A stretch of 64,000 bases of DNA, from contig JACKAO010000006.1 in assembly GCA_020635035.1 (NCBI GenBank), forward strand, positions 284,307-348,306, in the 5' to 3' direction. Positions 1 through 9,349 of the stretch are shown here, in pieces. Every line of letters begins with the position of its first letter. The stretch's first letter is position 1. The DNA is from Calditrichia bacterium. GTDB taxonomy: Bacteria; Calditrichota; Calditrichia; Calditrichales; J004. The notes beneath the pieces are model-generated. The model had not been told where the DNA came from and did no database searches. It saw nothing but the letters and a program-made list of their open reading frames with translations. The position numbers were made by a program, and so were the translations under genes.

Positions 1-649
1 TATCTTCAGGAGTAACTTCCCAGTAGGAAGGAATTGTCCGGCCACCTATTTCCTTTATTTTATCCCCGGTCATGCTTTTAACCAGGTAGTCGTCTTCATC
101 GTAGTATTCAATTTTTAACTGGAGATAGCTTTCTTTTGAAATCCAGATGTATATTTTCCCCCAGACGACGCCGGCTTCCGGCTTTGGATCCAGATGAATT
201 TTATAACAATCGTATCCTTTATATTTTTCTTCTCCGATGATCGAATGATTATAGTCTTGTACAATGGAAGACTGGCGGACAAGGTCATCATTTGTAAAAT
301 CCGAACCCATCCAGGATTGCAGCATCATTGAAGGCGGGATTTTAATCGTACGCTGCACCGTGGGGATGTAATTCCAGACTTCATTTTTACGCTTTAAAGT
401 AACCGTTCCTTTATCACGCGCGGGTTCAGTCACGAGAACAAGTGCATAATCCGGTTCAATTGACCATACTTTCATGTGCATTTCCCTCGACCAGTCCGGT
501 TTTACTATTTTCATTATTACTTCCGAATAACTGCTGTTAGCACGCAAAAGCTGGTTGGATTTATCTACGATATCACGGGCGCTATCCTGGGCATAAAGCA
601 AAGATGAAAAAATAAATACAACCAGGAAAAAAAAAGATATTGATTTCAT
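1..649 (-). CDS. LolA-like periplasmic (outer membrane lipoprotein-sorting) protein, C-terminus cut by window edge
   Basis: Reading the minus strand from ATG at 649 gives an open frame of about 216 codons that runs off the window. It begins with a signal peptide (MKSISFFFLVVFIFSSLLYAQ), followed by DSARDIVDKSNQLLR and, further in, a beta-rich stretch with NEVWNYIP and MLQSWMGSDFTNDD. This pattern is typical of the 'outer membrane lipoprotein-sorting protein' branch of the LolA/LppX fold. It is a periplasmic lipid- or lipoprotein-binding protein that usually sits next to RND or ABC exporter permeases. The start is 10 bases after the TetR stop, and the TetR TAA merges into its ribosome site (TAAAGGA), so the two genes are co-transcribed. 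An exporter is expected just outside the window, but that is inference. Family assignment is fairly sure; the cargo is unknown. Confidence 0.8.
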   Translation of the reverse strand, partial: MKSISFFFLVVFIFSSLLYAQDSARDIVDKSNQLLRANSSYSEVIMKIVKPDWSREMHMKVWSIEPDYALVLVTEPARDKGTVTLKRKNEVWNYIPTVQRTIKIPPSMMLQSWMGSDFTNDDLVRQSSIVQDYNHSIIGEEKYKGYDCYKIHLDPKPEAGVVWGKIYIWISKESYLQLKIEYYDEDDYLVKSMTGDKIKEIGGRTIPSYWEVTPED

Positions 650-659
650 GACAGTTCCT

Positions 660-1271
660 TTATTTTTTTAGTCCTGAAATAAGTGTTTCTGAAAGTGTTT
701 TCTCAACATTTACCAGATTAATGATATTGGGATCAATTATTGTCTGCAGAAGGATGCCGTCAAGCGCTGCAATAAGAATAGCCGAATAAGAATCGACATC
801 AACCTTTTTGAAGATTCCTTTTTGAATGCCTTCACGGACAATTTGACTTATTAAAGTACGGTATTCCGTGTAAGTTCGTTTAAGGTTTACAATTTCCAGC
901 ATTTCATCATTTTTGGTACGGACACCTTCTGCCCAAAAATCCATCATTACTGCAGCAAAGTCTCGTGATTCCGAGTCAAGAAAAGAAAAACTTAAATTGG
1001 ACAAAAGATTTAATTTTTCAACCGGATCATCAACTTCAGCAATATGTGTTATCAAACTTTCTTTCATATCGGCAAAGAATGTATTATAAGCTTCTGCAAA
1101 TATTTCTTCCTTGCTGCGGAAGTATTCATAAATCGTTCCTTTGCCCACTCCGGCGGCGTTAGCGATATCAATCATTTTAGATTTGGCAATTCCGTTTTTT
1201 GCGAACACCTGCAACGCAGCCTGAATTATCTGGTTTTTCTTTGCTTCCTTATCAACGATTCGAGGTGCCAT
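660..1271 (-). CDS. TetR/AcrR family transcriptional repressor
   Basis: This 203-residue protein has a TetR_N helix-turn-helix at about residues 8-55 (IIQAALQVFAKNGI, then the recognition part GVGKGTIYEYFRSKEEIF). The all-helical ligand-binding half that follows is of normal family length. The start ATG at 1271 is preceded by AAGGAG six bases upstream. A perfect inverted repeat of the TetR type lies 20 bases before the start codon, which points to autorepression. The gene leads a small operon with the LolA-like protein behind it. By analogy it probably controls an exporter of lipophilic compounds; the inducer cannot be read from sequence. Confidence 0.93.
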   Translation of the reverse strand: MAPRIVDKEAKKNQIIQAALQVFAKNGIAKSKMIDIANAAGVGKGTIYEYFRSKEEIFAEAYNTFFADMKESLITHIAEVDDPVEKLNLLSNLSFSFLDSESRDFAAVMMDFWAEGVRTKNDEMLEIVNLKRTYTEYRTLISQIVREGIQKGIFKKVDVDSYSAILIAALDGILLQTIIDPNIINLVNVEKTLSETLISGLKK

Positions 1272-1291
1272 ATTCTCCTTGTATTTTTTAT

Positions 1292-1305
1292 TGACCGACC
1301 GGTCA
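1292..1305. promoter_or_regulatory. TetR operator (inverted repeat)
   Basis: TGACCG-AC-CGGTCA is a perfect 6-bp inverted repeat with a 2-base spacer. It sits 20 bases upstream of the TetR start codon, close to where its promoter must lie. TGACCGnnCGGTCA-like palindromes are the classical operators of autoregulated TetR/AcrR proteins. From here to 1582 I see no further gene or clear site. Confidence 0.75.
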
Positions 1306-1582
1306 GTATTAATTTAAACATATGAAACTGAATTACAAGTGGTTTCAAAAAAAATTTGACGTTTAGTGTGATATAGACCCCTAAAAAAAGTTTGGCTTAA
1401 ACAATGTTAAACCTTAACCTTGAATTTTTTCACTTAGGAATAGTTTTTCAAGGACGAAGAATATTTCTTTCTTCAGGATGTATAATCCATATTTAAAACT
1501 TTTTTTCTATGTGCAGCCGTGAACCGGTTGTAGAAAATAATTGCATCTTAAAATTTAAAGACATTCACAAGCAGGAGAAAAA

Positions 1583-2848
1583 ATGAAACGTCTGTTATTC
1601 ATTATTGTACTTTTATTATTAACCGGTAATGTTTTCGCACAATCAAAGCCACTGCATCAGTATTTTAACAGCTGGAATCAAAATACGGAAGATGCTCCTT
1701 CTGTTGATGTCGATGTGGCAATGCAGCGTTTAGGGTTTGGTTATCCCTATGTTGAAGGGATGCTGAAATCTGTTGAAATTAATGGCTACTGGTATAAAGG
1801 AAATTATTACAGCACTTATGAGTTAGAAAAGTATGGTTTTGTTTTTCCGGTAAAAGCAAAAAGTCCTATCGCGAAAGTCACTTTTGATGCCGGTATCACC
1901 AATGTATTCATAGAACATACTTACGACAATCAATTTGATCTCTATACAAAAGTTAAAAGCTCAAGAGAAATACCCTTTAGTCAGGATGCGAAAGACAGAA
2001 TCAATCAATATGCGAAAGAAAATGACTTTGAAGGCGGCGGTGCAGCGGTCTGGGAAGAGTATGGTTATATAAGCGGTATAGAGATTATTGAAATTTCATC
2101 GCCAACATTCAGCGACATTAGATCTGCCATACGAGAATTACTAAAAGATAATGCAATCCAAAAGAAAAAAGAAGAAATTGCAGAAAAACGCGAGACAAAA
2201 GCACGTGATAAAAGAATTGCTAAACAGGTAGAACAACACAAAACCACTTTTGGTTATGCAATGGATTATTATAGTAAAGCAGTTGCAGCATACAATGCCG
2301 GTGAATATAGTTTAGCTAAAAGATATGTGGATCAGGGGTTAAGTATTGATCCTTCGAATCGTTATTTGAAAAGTTTATCTTACAAAGTAAATCAGGAAGC
2401 AGCAGTTCAAGGTTTTTCGAATGGAATGATGGCTTTATCCAATGAAGGTATCAGCGCCGGGTTTGTTTATAATAACTTAAGCGGCATTGGTCTGGTGTTT
2501 GGGTATCATACTGGTAATGATGACTTCACGGGATACAACCAGCCTGATGACTGGTCACTTCTTTTTTCAGCAGGACTTATTCCTGTTGGTGACGTGTCCG
2601 GATATCAAACATATTCTGCAATTTGGGGAATACCTTTTGAGATCGAGAACCCATTCAGTTTTATTCCCTTACCTTTAATCGTAGCTGATTATCTTGCTCC
2701 TTCTGTTGGCTTGTCTTATGTAACTCATGGCAAAAAAGAAGAAGTTGGTTACAGTATCGGTTTGCAGGATATTACAGGAAGTATTGGCTTTTATGGTCAA
2801 TACGACACTATTTCTGAATTTGAGTTTGGGTTTTTCGCAGCGTTCTAA
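1583..2848 (+). CDS. Secreted protein of unknown function with a TPR-like segment
   Basis: The 421-residue protein starts at an ATG preceded by AGGAGA. It has a clear signal peptide (MKRLLFIIVLLLLTGNVFAQ). Residues about 185-215 are highly charged (coiled-coil-like, rich in K and E). Residues about 225-265 resemble one TPR hairpin (YYSKAVAAYNAGEYSLAKRYV then GLSIDPSN). The C-terminal 150 residues are rich in alternating aromatic and small residues and end in phenylalanine, as outer-membrane beta-barrel segments often do. I do not recognise the family. It is a single gene, convergent with gltD across a shared terminator. Location in the periplasm or outer membrane is inferred from the signal peptide and terminal Phe. 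Confidence 0.7.
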   Translation: MKRLLFIIVLLLLTGNVFAQSKPLHQYFNSWNQNTEDAPSVDVDVAMQRLGFGYPYVEGMLKSVEINGYWYKGNYYSTYELEKYGFVFPVKAKSPIAKVTFDAGITNVFIEHTYDNQFDLYTKVKSSREIPFSQDAKDRINQYAKENDFEGGGAAVWEEYGYISGIEIIEISSPTFSDIRSAIRELLKDNAIQKKKEEIAEKRETKARDKRIAKQVEQHKTTFGYAMDYYSKAVAAYNAGEYSLAKRYVDQGLSIDPSNRYLKSLSYKVNQEAAVQGFSNGMMALSNEGISAGFVYNNLSGIGLVFGYHTGNDDFTGYNQPDDWSLLFSAGLIPVGDVSGYQTYSAIWGIPFEIENPFSFIPLPLIVADYLAPSVGLSYVTHGKKEEVGYSIGLQDITGSIGFYGQYDTISEFEFGFFAAF

Positions 2849-2851
2849 AAC

Positions 2852-2884
2852 AAAAAAAAGGCCGCTCCTGATGGAGCAGCCTTT
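2852..2884 (-). terminator. Rho-independent terminator of gltBD
   Basis: A 12-bp-arm hairpin (AAAGGCTGCTCC, loop ATCA, GGAGCGGCCTTT, with one mismatch) is read on the minus strand and is followed by a run of eight T. It lies in the 46-base gap between the convergent secreted-protein gene and gltD. It is strong for the gltBD direction and may act weakly in the other. Confidence 0.8.
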
Positions 2885-2894
2885 CAATCAGCAA

Positions 2895-4379
2895 TCAGGT
2901 GAGCTCCATTACGGAGATTAGTTGTGATGTGCTTTTTTGGGGAAGTAGTGAAACACCATTGTTTAAAAATTTGTCTACACTGACAGCGCATTCGCGGCCT
3001 TCTGAAATCGCCCAAACAACAAGAGATTGTCCGCGGCGTGCATCTCCGCAGCTAAATATACCGTCTAAAGAAGTTTGATAACTGCCTTCCGGGGCAGCAA
3101 TATTACCGCGCTGATCATAAGCCACTTTTAATTTGTCGAGCAATCCTTCATGCTGAGTATGTAAAAATCCCATCGCTAAAAGAACAAGGTCTGCTTTGTG
3201 TTCTTTTTCAGTGCCGGCAATTTCTTTAAAGGAACCGCCACTCCACTCAATATCTACAGTTTTAAGCGCCTTTAGATTTCCTTCTTTATCTTTTATAAAT
3301 TCTTTGGTTAAAACAGACCAGAAACGTTCACATCCTTCTTCGTGTGAAGATGTTTCTTTCAGGGTGCGTGCATATTGCGGCCAGGGCATGTTTTTGTCGC
3401 GTTCTTTGGGCGGCTTGGGCATAATCTCAAATTGTTTGATCGATGCGGCTCCGTGACGATTCGCCGTACCTATACAGTCCGAACCGGTATCCCCGCCACC
3501 GATAACAATAACATGTTTATCCTTTGCATCGATAAAATCACCGATAAAAGGGAAAGGTGTTTTCTTTCCCTGTACTTTTGCCGAGTTTCTGGCAAGGAAA
3601 TCCATGGCAAAATGAATACCGTTTGCATCACGTCCTGCGGCTGGTAAATCACGGGGAACGGTTGAGCCGGTTGCAAGAACAATAGCATGATAGTTATCGA
3701 GCAGTTCTTCTATTTCAACATCAACACCTACATTTTCGTTTACTCTGAATTCAATCCCTTCTTCCTGGAGAATTTCCAGCTTACGGTCAATAATCCATTT
3801 AGAAAGCTTGAAATCCGGAATGCCATAACGCAGCAAACCACCAATTGCGTTGGACCGTTCAAAAACAGTAACCCAGTGTCCTGCGCTGTTTAATTGGGCT
3901 GCTGCTGCCAATCCTGCGGGGCCGGATCCGATAACAGCAACACGCTTCTCTGTTCTCTGTTGCGGCGGCTGTGCTTTAACCAGGCCATTCTTATATGCAT
4001 ATTCAACAATGTTTTTTTCAATATTTTCGATAGTAACAGCAGGTTGGTTGATGCCCAAAACACAAGAATGTTCGCAGGGGGCAGGGCAGATACGGCCTGT
4101 AAATTCAGGGAAATTGTTTGTCGCGCTCAATATCTGGAAAGCATCGATCCAGTCATTATTATAAACAGCATCATTAAAATCGGGGATAAAATTACCTAAT
4201 GGACATCCCTGGTGGCAGAAGGGTGTTCCGCATCCCATACAGCGACTGGCCTGCGCCACAATTTTATCGCCAAACTCTTCATCTTTAATAAATTCATTAT
4301 AATGTTTTTTACGCTCGGCTGCAGGAACATTATCCGGCAGTTCACGCTTATGTTCCAGAAAACCTCCTGGTTTACCCAT
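2895..4379 (-). CDS. gltD: Glutamate synthase, small (beta) subunit
   Basis: This 494-residue protein supplies NADPH electrons to the large subunit in the GOGAT reaction (2-oxoglutarate plus glutamine to two glutamates). The N-terminal ferredoxin-like segment has Cys47, Cys50, Cys55 and Cys59 (CMGCGTPFCHQGCPLGN). A second set, Cys98, Cys102 and Cys106, lies in GRICPAPCEHSC. The FAD site is VAVIGSGPAGLAAAAQL at about 147-163, and the NADPH site is VIVIGGGDTGSDC at about 290. Length and order are typical of GltD. Its ATG overlaps the gltB stop by 8 bases, so the subunits are translationally coupled in the order gltB-gltD. Confidence 0.97.
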   Translation of the reverse strand: MGKPGGFLEHKRELPDNVPAAERKKHYNEFIKDEEFGDKIVAQASRCMGCGTPFCHQGCPLGNFIPDFNDAVYNNDWIDAFQILSATNNFPEFTGRICPAPCEHSCVLGINQPAVTIENIEKNIVEYAYKNGLVKAQPPQQRTEKRVAVIGSGPAGLAAAAQLNSAGHWVTVFERSNAIGGLLRYGIPDFKLSKWIIDRKLEILQEEGIEFRVNENVGVDVEIEELLDNYHAIVLATGSTVPRDLPAAGRDANGIHFAMDFLARNSAKVQGKKTPFPFIGDFIDAKDKHVIVIGGGDTGSDCIGTANRHGAASIKQFEIMPKPPKERDKNMPWPQYARTLKETSSHEEGCERFWSVLTKEFIKDKEGNLKALKTVDIEWSGGSFKEIAGTEKEHKADLVLLAMGFLHTQHEGLLDKLKVAYDQRGNIAAPEGSYQTSLDGIFSCGDARRGQSLVVWAISEGRECAVSVDKFLNNGVSLLPQKSTSQLISVMELT

Positions 4380-7300
4380 TAGCTACCTCCCGGGTTACAA
4401 ATGGAGTGAAGCTGTCTTTTTCATCAGCTCTGTTCTGCAGGACGTTTTTAAATTCCCGCGGAAATACTTTGATGAATTTGAACGACTCTTCCCGCCATTT
4501 TTTAATAATTTTTGCAGCAATATCAGACTGAGTATACTCTGTATGTTTTTGAAGCATTTCTTTTAAAATATCAAAATCTTTATCAAGCAATGGGTCAAGA
4601 TCAACCATTTCCTGGTTACAGTTCTCGTTCAATTGTTTTTCAGGATCGTATACATAAGCAATACCACCGCTCATTCCTGCTGCAAAGTTTTTACCTGTTT
4701 TTCCAAGAATCACGGCATAACCTCCGGTCATATATTCACAACCATGATCACCAACTCCTTCTACAACTACCTTTGCTCCGGAATTCCTTACACAGAATCG
4801 TTCACCGGCCATACCACGAATGTAGGCTTCTCCGGCGGTTGCACCGTAAAATGCAACATTACCGATAATAATATTTTCACTCGGGGTAAAAGTGGATTCT
4901 TTCGGCGGGTAAACAATCAGTTTTCCACCGGACAGGCTTTTCCCGAAATAGTCATTAGCATCACCTTCAAGCTCAAATTTTACACCAGGTGCCAGGAACG
5001 CTCCGAAAGACTGACCGGCCGTTCCGTTGAATAATGCGTGGATACTGTCTTCAGGTAATCCATCCTGTTTAAAAACCTTTGAGATTTCATTGGAGAGCAG
5101 GGCACCCACCGTCCGATCTGTGTTTTTAATACGAAGTTTGGTTATAATTTTTTCGCCACTATCAAAAACGCGTCTTGTTTCTGTGAGAATCTGCCAGTCT
5201 AATTGCTTGGCAATGCGGTGATCTTGTGTTTTGGTTTTAAATAAGCCATGTTCAGCTCCATCTTCTTCTTTTAAAAAGATAGCTGATAAATCAAGATTTT
5301 TATGTTTCCAGTAATCAATTCCTTCACGGGTTTGCAGACATTGTACCTGACCGACCATTTCATTTATTGTCCGGAATCCTAATTCAGCCATAATTTCACG
5401 TAATCCCTGTGCCATAAAGGTGAAAAAGTTTATAACATGTTCCACTTTTCCGTTAAAACGTTTTCGCAATTCAGGATTCTGGGTAGCGATGCCCACTGAA
5501 CAGGTATTCTGATGACATTGTCTTAAAAGAATACAACCCTGGACAACAAGGGCTGCAGTAGCAACGCCCCATTCTTCAGCGCCAAGCAGGGTAGCAATTG
5601 CGAGATCACGCGGAGTTTTAATCTGGCCGTCTGTTTGGACTGTAATGCGGTTGCGTAACTTGTTTTTAACAAGTGTCTGTTGCGTTTCTGCAAGGCCGAG
5701 CTCCCATGGCAAACCGGCATGACGGATGGAACTAAGGGGTGATGCGCCTGTTCCGCCATCGTGCCCTGAAATTAATACAACGTCTGCTTTCGCTTTACAA
5801 ACACCTGCAGCTACTGTTCCTACACCTGCTTCAGAAACGAGTTTTACATTGATTCTGGCTTCACGGTTTGCTGATTTTAAGTCATGAATAAGCTGGGCCA
5901 GATCTTCAATTGAATAAATATCATGATGCGGCGGTGGTGATATAAGACCTACACCCGGAGTCGAATTACGTACACGGGCAATCCAGCTGTCAACTTTATG
6001 TCCGGGTAATTGACCACCTTCACCCGGCTTTGCACCCTGTGCCATTTTAATCTGAATTTCATCACAATTTGTAAGATAGTAACTGCTTACACCAAACCGT
6101 GCCGATGCCACCTGCTTGATGGCAGAACGACGGAGATCGCCATTTTCATCTTTTTCATAGCGTATGGGATCTTCGCCTCCTTCGCCGGAATTGGATTTAC
6201 CACCAATACGATTCATGGCGATGGCAAGAGTAGTATGCGCTTCCCAGGAAATGGAACCAAATGACATAGCCCCTGTTGCAAACCGTTTAAATATGTTTTC
6301 AATAGGTTCTACTTCTTCAATGGGAACCGCAGGACGATCGGGATTGAATGCAAATAAACCGCGTAATGTATAAGCACGTCTGCTTTGATCATCTACCAGG
6401 TTGGCATACTGTTTAAATTCCTGGTAGTCATTGTTTCGTGTCGAGTTTTGCAAATGATGAATTGTATCCGGATTGAATAAATGATATTCACCATTTGATT
6501 TCCACTGATAAACACCACCTGCATCGAGCCGGCGAACATTAACCGGTCTTCCCGGGAATCCTACACGATGACGAATGAGAGTTTCACGTGCTATTTCATC
6601 AAGCCCGATACCCTCAATGCGTGATACTGTTCCTGGGAAATATTTATCAATAACTTCTGAATTTATTCCGATGGCTTCAAATATCTGTGCACCCTGATAC
6701 GATTGCAATGTTGAGATACCCATCTTAGAGAATATTTTAAGCAGGCCTTTACAGATGGCATAAATGTACTTTTGTTCAATTTCTTCATTGCTAAGCAAGC
6801 GGTCGATCTGACCCTGATCGCGTAAATCTATCAGGGTTTCAATTGCCATATAAGGGTTGACTGCAGAAGCACCATATCCAAGTACAGTAGCAAAATGGTG
6901 TGTCTCACGAATATCACCGGCTTCGACAATAATATCAGCCTTTCCGCGCAAACCTTTGCTGATCAATTTATGATGAATAGTCGATACAGCAAGGAGTGAT
7001 GGAATAGCAGCGTGGTCACTATCCACACCACGATCGCTAAGTACAATGATGGAAAAACCGTCTTCAATAGCGTCTACAGCATATCGGGCGATCTTATCAA
7101 GGGCTCTTTCCAGGCGGCCGGGTAATCCATCTGCCCTAAAAATCATATCAATTGTTTTATTTTGAAAGTGATCATGATCCACATAGCGGATCTTTGTTAA
7201 TTGCCGGTTTGTAAGAACGGGGTAAATCAATTCAATCTTATGGCAGTGGTCAGGTGTTTCTTCTAATAAATTCTTTGAATCACCGGCATAAGTCTGCAGT

Positions 7301-8922
7301 GCCATTACCAACCGCTCACGAATTGCATCTATAGGCGGATTGGTTACCTGGGCAAATAATTGTTTAAAATAATGTGAGATATGCTGCGATTGATGCGACA
7401 ATACAGCCAGGGGCGTATCATTACCCATAGACCCGATGGCTTCCTGCCCGGTCTGGATCATTTTTTTGAGCACAACCCGCACATCTTCTGTGCTGTATCC
7501 AAAAACCTGTTGTCTTCTTATCAGATTGCTGTGTGTCGGTTGCTGGATATATTCTTCCGGATCCGGTAAATCATCGATTACAATTTTATTCTGTTCAAGC
7601 CATTCTTTATAAGGTTTCTGAGTGCAAATTTTTCGTTTCAGCTCGTCGTCACTGATAATTCGTCCCTGCTCAATATCGGCGATAAACATTTTTCCGGGTT
7701 GGAGACGACCTTTTTCAGCAACATTCGCAGGATCAATTTCCAGTATCCCGGTTTCCGATCCCATAACCAGAAGATTGTCTTTGGTCAGTAAATAACGTGA
7801 AGGCCTTAAACCATTCCGGTCAAGTGTCGCTCCGACGATCTTTCCATCAGTAAAACAGATTGAAGCAGGACCGTCCCATGGTTCCATAATGCAGGCATTG
7901 TATTCATAGAATGCCCGTTTATGTTCTTCCATCTTTTTGTTTTCCTGCCATGCTTCAGGAATAAGCATCATCATCACGTGCGGCAGGCTGCGGCCGCTCA
8001 GGGTAAGAAGTTCGATGACCATGTCCAGATTGGCTGAGTCAGAAGCACGCGGATCACAAACAGGCAGCAACATGTTCATTTCTTCATCTGAGAAGAATTC
8101 AGATTTAAATAGATTCTCTCTCGATTTCATCCAGTTAAGATTTCCGCGGAGCGTATTAATCTCGCCATTGTGGGCGATATATCTGAAAGGCTGTGCCAAT
8201 TTCCAGGCCGGAAAAGTATTTGTTGAAAACCTGGAATGAATCAGGGCAATAGCGCTTTCAATCTCAGGATTCTGTAAATCAAGATAGTATTTCTTTAGTT
8301 GCCGGGTTGTTAACTGTCCCTTATATATTAAGGTTTTCGATGAAAGTGAAACTATATAGAACTGGTCATTTAATTCTGGTAGTTCCTGATTAATTACCCG
8401 ATTAGAATAGCGGCGGGCAACAAACATTTTACGCTCAAATACTTCATTACTCATGCTCTCAGGACGTGGAATAACAAAATGTTCTACCGACGGCTCCATG
8501 GTTTTGGATGCTTCACCCAATTCAAAATTATCAGTAGGAACCTTGCGATAATATATAATGTCTAAGTCAAGCTTTTTGACGTAGTCTTCCAGCAGAGTAC
8601 GGCATTTTTGTTTCAGCTGGGCATTCTTAGGGAAAAAGACAACTCCGATGCCGTAATTTCCCGGATCCGCTAATGTAATGCCTTTCTGTTCGCACAAACC
8701 TGCAAAGAAATTATGTGGAATCTGCATAAGAATACCAGCGCCGTCACCGGAGTTTTTATCAAACCCGGTTCCGCCCCTGTGCTCCATACATTCCAGCATA
8801 TGTAATGCATCTGAAACTATTTTATTACTTTTTGTACCATTCAAGTCCGCTATAAAGCCGATACCACAGCTGTCATGCTCAAGCGAACTATTATATAAAC
8901 CACGCTTTTTATGATTTCCCAT
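4372..8922 (-). CDS. gltB: Glutamate synthase, large (alpha) subunit
   Basis: This 1516-residue protein is the glutaminase and synthase subunit of GOGAT. The N-terminal glutamine amidotransferase (GATase II) domain has its nucleophile at Cys19 (HDSCGIGFIADLNG). An 18-residue propeptide must therefore be removed, as in other bacterial GltB. The central domain is followed by the FMN-binding synthase domain (about 810-1190), with Cys1130, Cys1136 and Cys1141 (CILLRQCHQNTC) as ligands of the [3Fe-4S] cluster. The GXGXG beta-helix domain occupies about 1260-1450. All domains are intact. It is transcribed divergently from the porin-amtB-P-II genes, across a 427-base AT-rich gap that holds the control region of this nitrogen block. 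Confidence 0.98.
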   Translation of the reverse strand: MGNHKKRGLYNSSLEHDSCGIGFIADLNGTKSNKIVSDALHMLECMEHRGGTGFDKNSGDGAGILMQIPHNFFAGLCEQKGITLADPGNYGIGVVFFPKNAQLKQKCRTLLEDYVKKLDLDIIYYRKVPTDNFELGEASKTMEPSVEHFVIPRPESMSNEVFERKMFVARRYSNRVINQELPELNDQFYIVSLSSKTLIYKGQLTTRQLKKYYLDLQNPEIESAIALIHSRFSTNTFPAWKLAQPFRYIAHNGEINTLRGNLNWMKSRENLFKSEFFSDEEMNMLLPVCDPRASDSANLDMVIELLTLSGRSLPHVMMMLIPEAWQENKKMEEHKRAFYEYNACIMEPWDGPASICFTDGKIVGATLDRNGLRPSRYLLTKDNLLVMGSETGILEIDPANVAEKGRLQPGKMFIADIEQGRIISDDELKRKICTQKPYKEWLEQNKIVIDDLPDPEEYIQQPTHSNLIRRQQVFGYSTEDVRVVLKKMIQTGQEAIGSMGNDTPLAVLSHQSQHISHYFKQLFAQVTNPPIDAIRERLVMALQTYAGDSKNLLEETPDHCHKIELIYPVLTNRQLTKIRYVDHDHFQNKTIDMIFRADGLPGRLERALDKIARYAVDAIEDGFSIIVLSDRGVDSDHAAIPSLLAVSTIHHKLISKGLRGKADIIVEAGDIRETHHFATVLGYGASAVNPYMAIETLIDLRDQGQIDRLLSNEEIEQKYIYAICKGLLKIFSKMGISTLQSYQGAQIFEAIGINSEVIDKYFPGTVSRIEGIGLDEIARETLIRHRVGFPGRPVNVRRLDAGGVYQWKSNGEYHLFNPDTIHHLQNSTRNNDYQEFKQYANLVDDQSRRAYTLRGLFAFNPDRPAVPIEEVEPIENIFKRFATGAMSFGSISWEAHTTLAIAMNRIGGKSNSGEGGEDPIRYEKDENGDLRRSAIKQVASARFGVSSYYLTNCDEIQIKMAQGAKPGEGGQLPGHKVDSWIARVRNSTPGVGLISPPPHHDIYSIEDLAQLIHDLKSANREARINVKLVSEAGVGTVAAGVCKAKADVVLISGHDGGTGASPLSSIRHAGLPWELGLAETQQTLVKNKLRNRITVQTDGQIKTPRDLAIATLLGAEEWGVATAALVVQGCILLRQCHQNTCSVGIATQNPELRKRFNGKVEHVINFFTFMAQGLREIMAELGFRTINEMVGQVQCLQTREGIDYWKHKNLDLSAIFLKEEDGAEHGLFKTKTQDHRIAKQLDWQILTETRRVFDSGEKIITKLRIKNTDRTVGALLSNEISKVFKQDGLPEDSIHALFNGTAGQSFGAFLAPGVKFELEGDANDYFGKSLSGGKLIVYPPKESTFTPSENIIIGNVAFYGATAGEAYIRGMAGERFCVRNSGAKVVVEGVGDHGCEYMTGGYAVILGKTGKNFAAGMSGGIAYVYDPEKQLNENCNQEMVDLDPLLDKDFDILKEMLQKHTEYTQSDIAAKIIKKWREESFKFIKVFPREFKNVLQNRADEKDSFTPFVTREVANG

Positions 8923-9115
8923 TGTAATTTCCGAGAAAATTTAAAAAATAAAGTTTTTTCTATGTAATTCTTTAATAATAAAGTTGCTGATTGATAAAAA
9001 CAATTTTTAAGAAAGATAAAGAAAACTTTCGCTAAATAATTGTTATCTAAAAGTCTTTGCAACATAAAAAAAGAAAGCCGGGATTGCAATAGACCTAAAA
9101 AAATAAATTATTTAT

Positions 9116-9144
9116 TTGACACGAAAAAAAATATTATTTATTAT
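9116..9144 (+). promoter_or_regulatory. Housekeeping-type promoter for the porin-amtB-P-II genes
   Basis: TTGACA at 9116-9121, a 17-base AT-rich spacer and TATTAT at 9139-9144 match the sigma-70 consensus in 11 of 12 positions. Transcription would start near 9151 and give a leader of about 200 bases. In such AT-rich DNA and in an FCB organism, whose housekeeping promoters can differ, this remains a prediction. Confidence 0.45.
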
Positions 9145-9279
9145 CAGCTCGCATTCAATAAAAAAAATAAAGTAAAAATATAAAAATAATTAAATAAATA
9201 AAGAATAGATATGAAAGTTTGTAAAAAATGAAAAAATCAGGAGGCCATATGCAGACACAATTTTTTTAGTTCATTTTCA

Positions 9280-9299
9280 TTGTTGCTTATGCGCAACAA
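9280..9299. promoter_or_regulatory. Inverted repeat upstream of the porin gene (operator or leader hairpin)
   Basis: TTGTTGC-TTATGC-GCAACAA has perfect 7-bp arms and a 6-base centre, and ends 50 bases before the porin start. If the promoter at 9116 is used, it lies in the mRNA leader and could form a hairpin. Otherwise it could be an operator. The core TGTTGC-N6-GCAACA recurs near 63.4 kb. Confidence 0.45.
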
Positions 9300-9349
9300 C
9301 ACAGACGTTTTTTATAATTATTAAAGTTAAATACTTAGGGAGGTTAAAG

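Larger units (their letters stand above)
8923..9349. other. Divergent control region between gltBD and the porin-amtB-P-II genes
   Basis: The stretch is 427 bases long, very AT-rich and without a credible gene. It contains a near-consensus promoter (9116-9144) and an inverted repeat (9280-9299), listed separately. I found no sigma-54 (-24/-12) sequence here on either strand. Confidence 0.6.

Noticed and set aside
3850..4199. Plus-strand frames within gltD
   Set aside because: Antisense shadows of a well-supported gene with no protein-like features.
9280..9299. Rho-independent terminator at the inverted repeat before the porin gene
   Set aside because: The stem is followed by CACAGACG before any T-run, so it lacks the direct U-tract.
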